The notes: generated by a model from the letters alone, not told the origin. Numbered from the stretch's first letter, positions 13,570 through 21,425 are shown. The stretch: 21,459 bases of DNA from Pseudomonadota bacterium (GCA_023387085.1 JAEWIL010000264.1:1-21459); one strand, 5' to 3'. Translations and numbers: made by a program.

Positions 13570-14333
13570 GCCGGCATCTCGAATCGATCGACCCCGCGCT
13601 GCTGCTCAGCGCCTATGCGCAGGGGCTGTTCCCGATGGCCGACGGGGCGGACGACCCGTCGGTCCATTGGGTCGAACCGCGGCTGCGCGCGATCCTGCCG
13701 CTCGACGGGTTCCACCTGTCGCGCAGCCTGAAGAAAGTCATCCTCTCCGACCGCTTCCGCGTCACCACCGATACGGCCTTCCGCGCGATGATGGCGCTCT
13801 GCGCCGAACCCGCCGACGACCGGCCAACAACATGGATCAACCCGGTGATCAAGACGAGCTATGAGCGCCTGTTCCAGCTCGGCCACGCGCACAGCGTCGA
13901 AGTCTGGCAGGATGGCGCGCTTGTCGGGGGGCTCTACGGCGTGTCGCTCGGCCGTGCTTTCTTTGGCGAATCGATGGTGAGCCGCGCGCGCGACGCCTCG
14001 AAGGTCGCGCTCGCGCATCTCGTCGCACGGTTGAAGGCGGGAGGCTGGCGATTGCTCGACTGCCAGTTCATCACGCCGCATCTTGCGAGCCTGGGGGCAA
14101 TCGAAATCCCCCAGCGCGACTATCTCGCGCGGCTCTATTCGGTGCTGTCGGACGGCGCGGGCGCCGGCGTCGCCTTGGGCGCGGCGGACGGCGCGGGCGG
14201 CGTTCCCTCGCCGCCATTTGCAGCCGGCGACTGGGGGGCGCTCGACGCCTTGGGCGCTGGCGCGGCCGATTTGGCGGCGGGACGCGTGACCGGCTCGCCG
14301 CCCGGATATGTCATCGCACAGCTTTTGACATAG
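13566..14333 (+). CDS. aat: leucyl/phenylalanyl-tRNA--protein transferase
   Basis: Enzyme that adds Leu or Phe from aminoacyl-tRNA to proteins with N-terminal Arg or Lys, marking them for ClpS/ClpAP degradation. Family blocks are clear: GLFPMADG, HWVEPRLRAILPLDGFH, YGVSLGRAFFGESM, SRARDASKVALAHL and DCQFITPHLASLGAIEI. There is no ATG, GTG or TTG in frame between the upstream gene and the conserved start; the best candidate is CTG 13566, overlapping the methyltransferase stop (CTGA). From it the product is 255 residues. After DYLARLYSVL comes an Ala/Gly-rich tail of about 65 residues ending VIAQLLT. This tail lies antisense to the DUF2155 gene for 199 bp. Identity is secure; the start is not. 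Confidence 0.93.
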   Translation: MSRHLESIDPALLLSAYAQGLFPMADGADDPSVHWVEPRLRAILPLDGFHLSRSLKKVILSDRFRVTTDTAFRAMMALCAEPADDRPTTWINPVIKTSYERLFQLGHAHSVEVWQDGALVGGLYGVSLGRAFFGESMVSRARDASKVALAHLVARLKAGGWRLLDCQFITPHLASLGAIEIPQRDYLARLYSVLSDGAGAGVALGAADGAGGVPSPPFAAGDWGALDALGAGAADLAAGRVTGSPPGYVIAQLLT

Positions 14334-14782
14334 ACGTCATAGATCGGGTGCTGGATCACGTTGCGCTCGGGACGCTCGCGGAACAGCCAACCCGAAAAGA
14401 CGCGATACCATTTGTCGTCGCGCTGATCCTGCACCGTCAGCTGGACAAAGGCGCCGGTCTCGGGCGGATCTTCCCACGGCGCGGTCTGTTCGCACGCGCG
14501 CAGACGGACGATAGCGGGGCCGACGCGGGCCGTCTCGCCGGGCTTCATCTCCAGATCGCGGACAAGCCCGTTGCGTTTGTTGAGCAGGCCCAGCACCGCG
14601 ACGCGCTGATCCATCGGGGTCGCCCCCTCGATACCGCCGACTTCCTGCGGAACATGCTCGGTCTTGGCGAGCTGCGCGCTTGTTTCACCCGGCCGCTTGC
14701 CACCGTTGCCGCGATCGCATGCGCCGAGCGACGCCGCCGCAACGAGCGCCAACAGCGCCAGACGGGGAAAAGTGCGGCCCAC
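14135..14782 (-). CDS. DUF2155 family lipoprotein
   Basis: A 215-residue envelope lipoprotein starting at GTG 14782. The signal peptide LALLALVAAASLGAC ends in a lipobox with the lipidated Cys at residue 22. The conserved domain covers about 50-160, with VAVLGLLNKRNG, ACEQTAPWEDPPETGAF, YRVFSGWLFRERPERN and HPIYDVYVKSC, which match DUF2155 as I know it. From about residue 162 on the chain is an Ala/Pro/Ser-rich tail of some 50 residues. The start is five bases after the NDUFA12 stop, so the two are likely cotranscribed. The tail runs antisense to the end of aat. No biochemical role is established for the family. Confidence 0.88.
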   Translation of the reverse strand: MGRTFPRLALLALVAAASLGACDRGNGGKRPGETSAQLAKTEHVPQEVGGIEGATPMDQRVAVLGLLNKRNGLVRDLEMKPGETARVGPAIVRLRACEQTAPWEDPPETGAFVQLTVQDQRDDKWYRVFSGWLFRERPERNVIQHPIYDVYVKSCAMTYPGGEPVTRPAAKSAAPAPKASSAPQSPAANGGEGTPPAPSAAPKATPAPAPSDSTE

Positions 14783-14787
14783 GAGGC

Positions 14788-15174
14788 TCAGTCGGCGCCG
14801 GGCCGCCAGGCCTCATAATCGCCGGTCGCCGCGGCGCGATGCCCGCCGCGTTCGAGTGCGCCCGCAGGGCGGTAGGCGCCAAGGCTGCCGGTCAGGTTCG
14901 CGCTCGGCTCCTTTTCCCACGCGCGCGGCGCGGGCAGCGCGTCGCCGGGCAGTTCGTCGAGCGTACCGTGCAGCCAGCCGTGCCATTCGGGCGGCACCCG
15001 GCTCGCGTCGTTCGAGCCATTGTAGATAACCCAGCGGCGACCGCCCTTCTTCGCGCGGAAATAACGGTTGCCGAGGCTGTCCTCGCCTACCTTTTCGCCG
15101 GTGCTCCAGCTGTTCAGCAACGTGCCGACGGTCGCGCCGTCCCACCAGGTGAAGATTTTGCCGAGGATGCTCAT
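14788..15174 (-). CDS. NADH:ubiquinone oxidoreductase NDUFA12 (B17.2)-family subunit
   Basis: A 128-residue homologue of the complex I accessory subunit NDUFA12, which binds the peripheral arm in mitochondria and alphaproteobacteria. Typical features are ILGKIFTWWDGATVGT near the N-terminus, then VGEDSLGNRYFRAKK, RRWVIYNGSNDASRVPPEWH and GWLHGTLDELP. The C-terminal YRPAGALERGG and ATGDYEAWRPG are also family-like. ATG 15174 is chosen because the protein pattern begins there; an upstream extension to 15219 lacks family residues. No Shine-Dalgarno is visible. It is followed closely by the DUF2155 gene, the usual neighbour in alphaproteobacteria. The nuo operon itself is not in the window. Confidence 0.93.
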   Translation of the reverse strand: MSILGKIFTWWDGATVGTLLNSWSTGEKVGEDSLGNRYFRAKKGGRRWVIYNGSNDASRVPPEWHGWLHGTLDELPGDALPAPRAWEKEPSANLTGSLGAYRPAGALERGGHRAAATGDYEAWRPGAD

Positions 15175-15235
15175 GGGGGTGGCGTTTACAGGGAAGACGG
15201 CGCGGTCCGCAAGCCGCAAACGGCCCCGCGCGACG

Positions 15236-15685
15236 CTATTTCTTGTCCTGCCACGTCACCTTCGCGCTCTCGTCGAGGTCCAGCTTCGCCGCGGTGCCGC
15301 CTGCGAGTTCGAGCACCGCGGCGACCTCGCCGCCGCTTACCACGGGTTCCAGCGATTCGGGGATCGTGTTTTCGGCAATGCGATCGATACTGCCGTCGGC
15401 GCGAACGAAGATCATATCGAGCGGGATCAGCGTATTCTTCATCCAGAAGCTCGCCAGCTTGGGCTTTGCGAAGGGAAACAGCATGCCGCCGTTAGCGGGC
15501 AGGCTGCTGCGGAACATCAGGCCCTGCTCCTGCTCGGCCTCAGTACGCGCGACCTCGACATCGAAGCGGTGCGTCCTGTCCGCCATGGTGATCGTCAGCG
15601 GGATCGTCGCGTCGCTTTCGGCCTTGCTGCACGCCGCTACCGGCAGCGCAAGTGACAGGGCAAGGGCGGTAAACAGCGCGCGCAT
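15236..15685 (-). CDS. DUF192 (UPF0127) family lipoprotein
   Basis: A 149-residue protein with an N-terminal signal ending in LPVAAC, a lipobox with Cys19 as the lipidated residue. The DUF192 domain follows: VEVARTEAEQEQGLMFRSSL, then GGMLFPFAKPKLASFWMKNT, IPLDMIFVRADGSI and AVLELAGGTAAKLDL. These are the hallmark blocks of this small domain, which has no firmly known function. It is on the same strand as NDUFA12, 61 bp upstream of that gene. ATG 15685 gives a good signal peptide. Confidence 0.92.
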   Translation of the reverse strand: MRALFTALALSLALPVAACSKAESDATIPLTITMADRTHRFDVEVARTEAEQEQGLMFRSSLPANGGMLFPFAKPKLASFWMKNTLIPLDMIFVRADGSIDRIAENTIPESLEPVVSGGEVAAVLELAGGTAAKLDLDESAKVTWQDKK

Positions 15686-15721
15686 CGACAGATCCTTATC
15701 CTTGAAAACCCGGTCGCCGGA

Positions 15722-16291
15722 CTAATCGAGCGCCGCTTCGGCGTCCAGCGCTGCCAGTGCGTCGGCGTCCCCCGACGGGACGGCGAGGATGCGCCGCGCC
15801 AGCGCAAGGCTGTGGCCGGCGCGCGCGAAGGCAGCGATCTGGCGCTCCCGCTCTTTCGGATCCTCGCTCTCGCGCACGGAGAAAGGCCCGAGCCGCCGCC
15901 GGCGCGCGAAGCCGATCGCCGACGCCATTGCCTTGTCTTCGGCCTCGGCGATCGCGTCGCCGCTATCGTCCGGCGCGATCCCGTCGACGAACAGCTGCGC
16001 CTTCACCCGCCGCACGCCGAGGCCGCGCCGCGTCATCGCCCCGGCGCGCATCGCGGCATATTGTCTGTCGTCGAGGAATTGCAGCCGCTCCATCCGGTCG
16101 GCGACAGCCTCGCACGCCGCCATTGGATCGCTATCGTCCGTCCATTCGGATTCGCGAACCTTTCTCGCGAGATAGCGCGTCAGCTTCGCGCGGCTCGTCG
16201 CGAATCGCGCGACATAGGCGAGCGCCAGCTCGTCGAGCCTTGCTGCGCCGAGCGGTTTACGCGAGCGGTCGGACGGAAAACGGCGGGACAC
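15722..16291 (-). CDS. recX: RecX family regulatory protein
   Basis: A small basic, helix-rich protein of the RecX type, which binds RecA filaments and limits recombinase activity. Visible features are the N-terminal repeat LALAYVARFATSRAKLTRYL, then RLQFLDDRQYAAMRAGAMTRRGLGVRRVKAQL, and QIAAFARAGHSLALARRIL near the C-terminus, matching three-helix RecX repeats. The start is uncertain. GTG 16291 gives 189 residues and a family-like N-terminus (SRRFPSDRSRKPL). Upstream in-frame ATGs at 16375, 16354 and 16345 would add 18-28 residues. recA is not adjacent. I found no alphaproteobacterial GAAC-N7-GAAC SOS box in front. Confidence 0.82.
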   Translation of the reverse strand: MSRRFPSDRSRKPLGAARLDELALAYVARFATSRAKLTRYLARKVRESEWTDDSDPMAACEAVADRMERLQFLDDRQYAAMRAGAMTRRGLGVRRVKAQLFVDGIAPDDSGDAIAEAEDKAMASAIGFARRRRLGPFSVRESEDPKERERQIAAFARAGHSLALARRILAVPSGDADALAALDAEAALD

Positions 16292-16410
16292 GATGCCATG
16301 TTTATGCCACAGTCGGGCCTGATTGAGAACGATCAAAACCGCCATATCGGGCATCAAAGCCCGGAAATGGGCCAATTTGTTCCACCTGACCGGGATCGCG
16401 CAGCGCAGAC

Positions 16411-18225
16411 ATGGCTCAAAGAGATGACATGATTATTGCCGCGCGTCCCGATAGCCGGGACTCGAAAGCCGCTATGACCGATATTATTGCCCCCGCGGTG
16501 GAGGAACTCGTCCCCACCCCGACCCTGTGCGCGCAGCCGCGCCGTTTCTCGGACTTCGCAACCGTTGGCGAAGCGCTCGACTATGCCGCGGCCGGCACGC
16601 GCGGCCTCAATTTCCACGATCCGCGCGGAAAGCTGGTTCGCCCCTATCCGTACAGCGAGCTCAAGGCCGATGCCCTGGCCACCGCCTATCGCCTGATCGC
16701 CGCCGGGGTGCAGCCGAACGACCGCATCGCGCTGATCGCCGAGACCGGCCCCGAATTCGCCGCGTTGTTCTTCGGCACGATCTACGCGGGCGCCTGGCCG
16801 GTGCCGCTGCCGTTGCCGACCAGTTTCGGCGGGCGCGACTCCTATGTCGGCCAGCTCGTCGTCCAGCTCACCAGCAGCGACCCCAGGATTCTGTTCTTCC
16901 CGCCCGAAATCGCGGCGATGGCGAGTGAAGCCGCCGAACAGCGCGGGGTTCAGCCGATCGACTGGAGCGAATTCGGGACGCGCGCCGCGCCGGTCGCCGA
17001 TCTTCCCGAACAGAAGACCGACGAGACCTGCTACCTCCAATACAGCAGCGGCTCGACGCGCTTCCCGCACGGCGTCGCGGTGACGCACGGCGCGCTGCTC
17101 AACAATCTCTCGGCGCATGCGCACGGCATGGAGCTTCAGGACAGCGACCGCTGTATCTCGTGGCTGCCGTGGTATCACGACATGGGCCTCGTCGGCTGCC
17201 TCCTGTCGCCGGTCGCCAATCAGGTCTCGGTCGATTATCTGAAGACTGAAGATTTCGCTCGCCGTCCGCTCGCCTGGCTCGATCTGATCAGCCGCAACCA
17301 GGGCACGACGCTCAGCTATTCGCCGACCTTCGGCTACGACATCTGCGCGCGCCGCATTTCCAGCCAGAGTCACGTCGCCGACCGGTTCGACCTGTCGCGC
17401 TGGCGCGTCGCGGGCAATGGGGCAGACATGATTCGTCCCGACGTCATGCAGAGCTTTGTCGACGCTTTCGCCGATGCCGGCTTCAAGGCGAGCGCCTTCC
17501 TGCCGAGCTACGGTCTCGCCGAGGCGACGCTGGCGGTCAGTATCATGCCGCCGGGCGAAGGCATCGTGGTCGAACTGGTCGAGGAAACCGAGCTGTCGGG
17601 CGCCTTGAGCGACTCCGGCCGCCCGACCCGCTATCGCGCGATCGTCAACTGCGGCAAGGCGGTCAAGGACATGACCATCGAGATCCGCGACGAGGCGGGC
17701 AATATTCTGCCCGACCAGACCGTCGGCAAGGTCTGGTGCACCGGACCGTCGCTGATGAGCGGCTATTTCCGCGACCCCGAAGCGACCGCCGCCTGCATGG
17801 AGGACGGCTGGCTCGACACCGGAGATATGGGTTATTTGTCAGATGGTTACGTCTATATCGTGGGCCGCGCCAAGGACATGATCATCATCAACGGCAAGAA
17901 TCACTGGCCGCAGGATATCGAATGGGCGGTCGAACAGCTCCCCGGCTTCAAGTCGGGCGACATCGCCGCCTTCGCGATCACCGCGCCCGGCGGCGAGGAG
18001 ACGCCCGCGGTGCTCGTTCAGTGCCGCACCAGCGACGAGAACGAACGCGTCGCGCTGCGCGAGACGATCCGCGACCGCGTTCGCGCGATCACCGGCATGA
18101 ACTGCCTGATCGAACTGATTCCTCCGCGCACCTTGCCGCGCACCAGCTCGGGCAAATTGAGCCGCTCGAAGGCGCGTGCCCAATATCTGGCGGGCGAGAT
18201 CCAGCCGTTCCGGCTCGCGGCCTAG
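16411..18225 (+). CDS. fatty acyl-AMP ligase (FAAL/FadD32-like)
   Basis: An adenylating enzyme of up to 604 residues that activates a fatty acid as acyl-AMP, typically for transfer to an acyl carrier protein. The P-loop-like motif YSSGSTRFPHGVAVTH begins at residue 211. FAAL-type blocks follow: SWLPWYHDMGLVGCLLSPV, RPLAWLDLISRNQGTT, FLPSYGLAEATLAVS, then DGWLDTGDMGYLSDGYVYI, GRAKDMIIINGKNHWPQDIE and a C-terminal LPRTSSGKLSRSK with the catalytic Lys. Together they favour FAAL over acyl-CoA ligase. Starts at 16411, 16429 and 16474 are all possible; homologues I recall begin near MTDIIAP (16474). No carrier protein or polyketide synthase gene is next to it, so the acceptor is unknown. Confidence 0.9.
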   Translation: MAQRDDMIIAARPDSRDSKAAMTDIIAPAVEELVPTPTLCAQPRRFSDFATVGEALDYAAAGTRGLNFHDPRGKLVRPYPYSELKADALATAYRLIAAGVQPNDRIALIAETGPEFAALFFGTIYAGAWPVPLPLPTSFGGRDSYVGQLVVQLTSSDPRILFFPPEIAAMASEAAEQRGVQPIDWSEFGTRAAPVADLPEQKTDETCYLQYSSGSTRFPHGVAVTHGALLNNLSAHAHGMELQDSDRCISWLPWYHDMGLVGCLLSPVANQVSVDYLKTEDFARRPLAWLDLISRNQGTTLSYSPTFGYDICARRISSQSHVADRFDLSRWRVAGNGADMIRPDVMQSFVDAFADAGFKASAFLPSYGLAEATLAVSIMPPGEGIVVELVEETELSGALSDSGRPTRYRAIVNCGKAVKDMTIEIRDEAGNILPDQTVGKVWCTGPSLMSGYFRDPEATAACMEDGWLDTGDMGYLSDGYVYIVGRAKDMIIINGKNHWPQDIEWAVEQLPGFKSGDIAAFAITAPGGEETPAVLVQCRTSDENERVALRETIRDRVRAITGMNCLIELIPPRTLPRTSSGKLSRSKARAQYLAGEIQPFRLAA

Positions 18226-18309
18226 GCCGTCCCTTCGCGGGACAGAAATTTCGTCGCAGAACAGGCTCATAGTTACGTTCGGGTAACCCCACGACGCTAA
18301 ACCGGCTGC

Positions 18310-20664
18310 GTGAAGAGCCTGTTGACCGACCATTTCGTCGCCGAAGATGTTTCCGTGCGAACCCTCCTGGGGCTGGGACCGCGCGACGAGGATGTCGGCG
18401 ACCTCAGACAGCTTCAGCTCGCGCCGCTTCGCGGCAAGGGAAGGCTGCGCTTGTGGATGGGCGTCGGCATGGCCCTCCTTGCCGCGTTCAACATGGTGCT
18501 CCACCTGCCTTGGCCGCTCGTGAGCGGCTGGCTCGCCTGCACCTTGATTTTCAGCCTCTGGTCGTATCGCATTTTCGAGCAGCTTCCGCTCGACGATCTC
18601 AAGCGGGCGGGCATCGCCGAATATCGACTCTGCAATCGCCACGCGCTGTATTCGGCGCTCGTCTGGGGCACCCCCTTCTGGATCGAGGGCTTCGCGCCCT
18701 CGCTCGACCATGTGCTGTCGATGTGGTCGATCGCGCTTCTGATGATGCTGACGCTGGCCATCGCCGCGCACAGCCTGCCGCGCGCGTGCATCCTGTTCAT
18801 CGCACCCGTCACGCTTTCGGCTATGGGGGCAATGCTCGCCGCGGGCAGCCCGCCGCTCGCGGGTGTTGCGGCCGTCGCGGGCTTGCTGCTCGGCGCCTTC
18901 TGCATCCGCTTCGGCCGCTCGCACGTCCGCCTCCGCCGCGCCGAAGAAACGCTGCGCGAAAAGACCGAAACGGTCAGCCTGCTGCTCCGCGAATTCGAGG
19001 AAACCTCGGCCGACTGGCTGTGGCAGACCGACAACAACCGCCGCCTCGTGCATGTCTCGCCGCGCCTTGCTTATGCGCTGGGCGCCACCGCAGAAGCGCT
19101 CGAGGGCATCCCGTTGCTGCAGGCCCTGTCGGGCGATGCCTGGGAAACAGGGCAATTCCCAAAAAGCCTGCACGACATGGCCGAGCGGATGAAACGGCGC
19201 GAGAGCTTCTCCAACCTGATCGTCCCGGTCACCATCGGCGGCAAGCCGCGCTGGTGGGAGCTGTCGGCTTCACCTCGCCTCGACGAGACGGGCAAGTTCC
19301 TTGGATTCCGCGGCGTCGGGTCGGACGTCACCGAACAGCATGCGACCGCCGAACAGATCGCGCGGATGGCGCGCTTCGACAACCTCACCGGCCTTCCCAA
19401 CCGCCTCAGCCTGCACGAGGATCTGGCACGCGCGCTGACCAATGCGATCGAAGCCAAATCGCGCTGCGCGATGCTGATGATCGATCTCGACCGGTTCAAG
19501 GCGGTCAACGACACGCTCGGCCACCCGACCGGTGACAAGCTGCTTGCCCAGGTTTCGGCGCGGCTGAAAGGCATGATGGAGCACGGGATGACCTGCGGCC
19601 GCCTTGGCGGGGATGAGTTCGCGGTCGTGCTTCACAATGTTCCCTCGGCCAGCGAAGCCGAAGAGCTTGCGAAACGCATCATCGCCGCGATCAGCCGGCC
19701 CTATGTCGTCGACAATCACCAGCTTTTCGTCGGCGCCAGCGTCGGGTTCGCGATCGGCCCGCAGGACGGATCGACGGTCGAGACGCTGACCCGCAACGCC
19801 GACCTCGCGCTCTACAAGTCGAAAGACAGGGGCGGCAATGTCGTCGCCGGCTATGTCGCCTCGCTCCACGCGCAGGCCGAAGAGCGGCGCGTGATGGAAC
19901 AGGAATTGCGCGGCGCCCTCGATCGCGGCGAATTCGAACTTTACTACCAGCCGGTGGTCGCCGCCGCCGACGGGACGCTGAACGGCTTCGAGGGTCTGAT
20001 TCGCTGGAACAACCAGAAACTCGGCAACGTCTCGCCGGGTCGCTTCATCCCGCTCGCCGAGGACAGCCGCCTGATCTCGCCGATCGGCGAGTGGGTTTTG
20101 CGCACCGCCTGTCACGAAGCGATGAAATGGCCGTCGAACCTGAAGGTCGCTGTCAACGTGTCGGCCGAACAGCTCACCGATCCGGCCTTCGCCTCGGTCG
20201 TCGTCTCGGCACTGGCGCAAAGCGGCCTGCCGCCGCAGCGGCTGGAGATCGAGGTCACCGAAAGCGTGTTTCTGCGTGACGGCGGCGGCGCGGCCCAGCT
20301 TCTCGACCAGCTCATCGGACTCGGCATCCGTCTCAGCCTCGACGATTTCGGCACCGGCTATTCGTCGCTCGGCTACCTCCGCAAGACCCAGTTTTCGACC
20401 ATCAAGGTCGACCGCAGCTTCGTCGTCGGCGCCGCGAAAGGCAGCATCGAATCGATCGCGATCATTCGCGCCGTGGTCGCGCTGGCCGACAGCCTCGGCA
20501 TGTCGACGACCGCCGAAGGCGCGGAAACCGAGGTCGAGGTCGACACCCTCCGCGCGCTCGGCTGCAGCAATATCCAGGGCTATTATTATGGGCGACCGAT
20601 GCCTGCCTCGGACGTGTTGACGCTCTTCCGTCCGCCGCATCGGGATGCGATTGCAGCCGCCTGA
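18310..20664 (+). CDS. membrane PAS-GGDEF-EAL cyclic-di-GMP protein
   Basis: A 784-residue bifunctional signalling protein starting at GTG 18310. Residues 47-200 carry about six hydrophobic segments forming a membrane sensor. A PAS-like domain follows at about 228-345 (SADWLWQTDNNRRLVHVS, then FRGVGSDVTEQ). The GGDEF domain has an intact GGDEF at 433-437. No RxxD inhibitory site stands five residues before it, so product feedback by the usual I-site is not expected. In the EAL domain the signature reads EGL (561-563), but other catalytic blocks are intact: VAVNVSAEQL, LEIEVTESVF, SLDDFGTGYSSL, IKVDRSF and the Glu of TAEGAETE. Both cyclase and phosphodiesterase activity are plausible. Confidence 0.95.
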   Translation: MKSLLTDHFVAEDVSVRTLLGLGPRDEDVGDLRQLQLAPLRGKGRLRLWMGVGMALLAAFNMVLHLPWPLVSGWLACTLIFSLWSYRIFEQLPLDDLKRAGIAEYRLCNRHALYSALVWGTPFWIEGFAPSLDHVLSMWSIALLMMLTLAIAAHSLPRACILFIAPVTLSAMGAMLAAGSPPLAGVAAVAGLLLGAFCIRFGRSHVRLRRAEETLREKTETVSLLLREFEETSADWLWQTDNNRRLVHVSPRLAYALGATAEALEGIPLLQALSGDAWETGQFPKSLHDMAERMKRRESFSNLIVPVTIGGKPRWWELSASPRLDETGKFLGFRGVGSDVTEQHATAEQIARMARFDNLTGLPNRLSLHEDLARALTNAIEAKSRCAMLMIDLDRFKAVNDTLGHPTGDKLLAQVSARLKGMMEHGMTCGRLGGDEFAVVLHNVPSASEAEELAKRIIAAISRPYVVDNHQLFVGASVGFAIGPQDGSTVETLTRNADLALYKSKDRGGNVVAGYVASLHAQAEERRVMEQELRGALDRGEFELYYQPVVAAADGTLNGFEGLIRWNNQKLGNVSPGRFIPLAEDSRLISPIGEWVLRTACHEAMKWPSNLKVAVNVSAEQLTDPAFASVVVSALAQSGLPPQRLEIEVTESVFLRDGGGAAQLLDQLIGLGIRLSLDDFGTGYSSLGYLRKTQFSTIKVDRSFVVGAAKGSIESIAIIRAVVALADSLGMSTTAEGAETEVEVDTLRALGCSNIQGYYYGRPMPASDVLTLFRPPHRDAIAAA

Positions 20665-20686
20665 TTTCGCTCGGCTCCGGTGAACC

Positions 20687-20714
20687 GACGTCCTCGCAAG
20701 ACGAGTTGAACGTC
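20687..20714 (+). terminator. stem-loop after the GGDEF-EAL gene
   Basis: GACGT (20687-20691) pairs with ACGTC (20710-20714), and the inner CTCG (20693-20696) pairs with CGAG (20702-20705) around a CAAGA loop, with a 1 x 4 internal loop between the stems. It begins 22 bp after the stop and is followed by TTAACAAAAGG, not a T run. It could be a weak terminator or a processing hairpin. Confidence 0.35.
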
Positions 20715-20774
20715 TTAACAAAAGGTTCCCCCACTCACCGCATGGCCGGCGCAATTCACCGCTAGACAGTTGGT

Positions 20775-20834
20775 GGCGGCGGAGGGGTAAGGCAAAGACC
20801 CTGCAACGCTTGAAAACAAGCCAAGGGGGTCGCC
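20775..20834 (+). promoter_or_regulatory. possible structured 5' leader of the CHAP-domain gene
   Basis: Three nested or adjacent stems can be drawn just before the CHAP start. The outer stem is GGCGGC (20775-20780) with GTCGCC (20829-20834), with one G-U pair. Inside it are GGGGT (20784-20788) with ACCCT (20798-20802), around the loop AAGGCAAAG, and GCTTG (20808-20812) with CAAGC (20817-20821), around an AAAA loop. The ribosome site AAGGGGG (20823-20829) lies between the last hairpin and the closing strand, so folding could limit its access. This is hand-drawn pairing only; it matches no riboswitch consensus I can recall. Confidence 0.35.
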
Positions 20835-20839
20835 TTTCC

Positions 20840-21406
20840 ATGTTGAACCGTCGCTTTCTGGGTGCCTTTGCCCTGTGTGCTTCGCTGCTCGCCAGCGTAC
20901 CCGCAACGGCCCGCGACTATCTGCAGTGTGTCCCCTTCGCGCGTGCCGAATCGGGCGTCGAAATCCGTGGCAATGCCAAGACCTGGTGGGCCCAGGCGGC
21001 GGGCGAATATGAGCGCGGTCAGGAACCCCGCAAGGGTGCCGTGATGGCCTTCGCCAGCTCGCGCGGCATGCCGCTGGGCCATGTCGCCGTCGTCAAGAAG
21101 GTCATCAGCGATCGCGAAATCCTGATCGACCATGCCAACTGGTCGCCGATTAACGGCCGCCGTGGCCAGATCGAGCGCAATGTTCGCGTCGTCGACGTCA
21201 GCGACAAGGGCGACTGGAGCATGGTCCGCGTATGGTACGCGCCGATCGGCGACCTCGGCCTGCGCGCCAACCCGGTTCAGGGCTTCATCTACGCCGATGG
21301 CGACGCGAAGTCCGATCGTCGCTTCGGCGGCGGCGAACCCAAATGGGCCGCGAACAACTGGAAGCCGGGCAACGGCCTCGATCTGGTCGTCGCCTCGCTT
21401 CACTGA
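20840..21406 (+). CDS. secreted CHAP-domain (NlpC/P60-like) protein
   Basis: A 188-residue protein from ATG 20840, with a clear Sec signal peptide (NRRFLGAFALCASLLASV) cleaved probably after ATA at residue 24. CHAP domains are cysteine amidases or peptidases that usually act on peptidoglycan. The expected catalytic residues are seen: Cys30 in YLQCVPFAR, His81 in GHVAVVKKV, and Asn100 in IDHANWS. Cys30 lies only six residues into the mature chain. AAGGGGG at 20823-20829 is the ribosome site, ten bases before the ATG. An in-frame TTG at 20810 would add ten residues and place the ribosome site inside the gene, so it is not used here. The gene is 175 bp after the GGDEF-EAL gene and has its own leader. 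Confidence 0.87.
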   Translation: MLNRRFLGAFALCASLLASVPATARDYLQCVPFARAESGVEIRGNAKTWWAQAAGEYERGQEPRKGAVMAFASSRGMPLGHVAVVKKVISDREILIDHANWSPINGRRGQIERNVRVVDVSDKGDWSMVRVWYAPIGDLGLRANPVQGFIYADGDAKSDRRFGGGEPKWAANNWKPGNGLDLVVASLH

Positions 21407-21425
21407 GCGAACCCGCTTTAGAAAA

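Noticed and set aside
16321..16345. SOS box (GAAC-N7-GAAC) in front of recX
   Set aside because: GAAC at 16327-16330 is followed seven bases later by ACCG, not GAAC, so only a half site exists.
18229..18243. Terminator between the acyl-AMP ligase and GGDEF-EAL genes (GTCCC-TTCGC-GGGAC)
   Set aside because: The stem is only five base pairs and no T run follows. It is too weak to call, so co-transcription remains possible.
20775..20834. c-di-GMP-I (GEMM) riboswitch before the CHAP gene
   Set aside because: GCAAAG occurs, but the surrounding conserved blocks of that class, as I remember them, are absent and the stem arrangement differs.
19270..20841. A 523-codon minus-strand open frame opposite the GGDEF-EAL domains
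   Set aside because: The plus strand codes intact GGDEF and EAL blocks; this is an antisense shadow.
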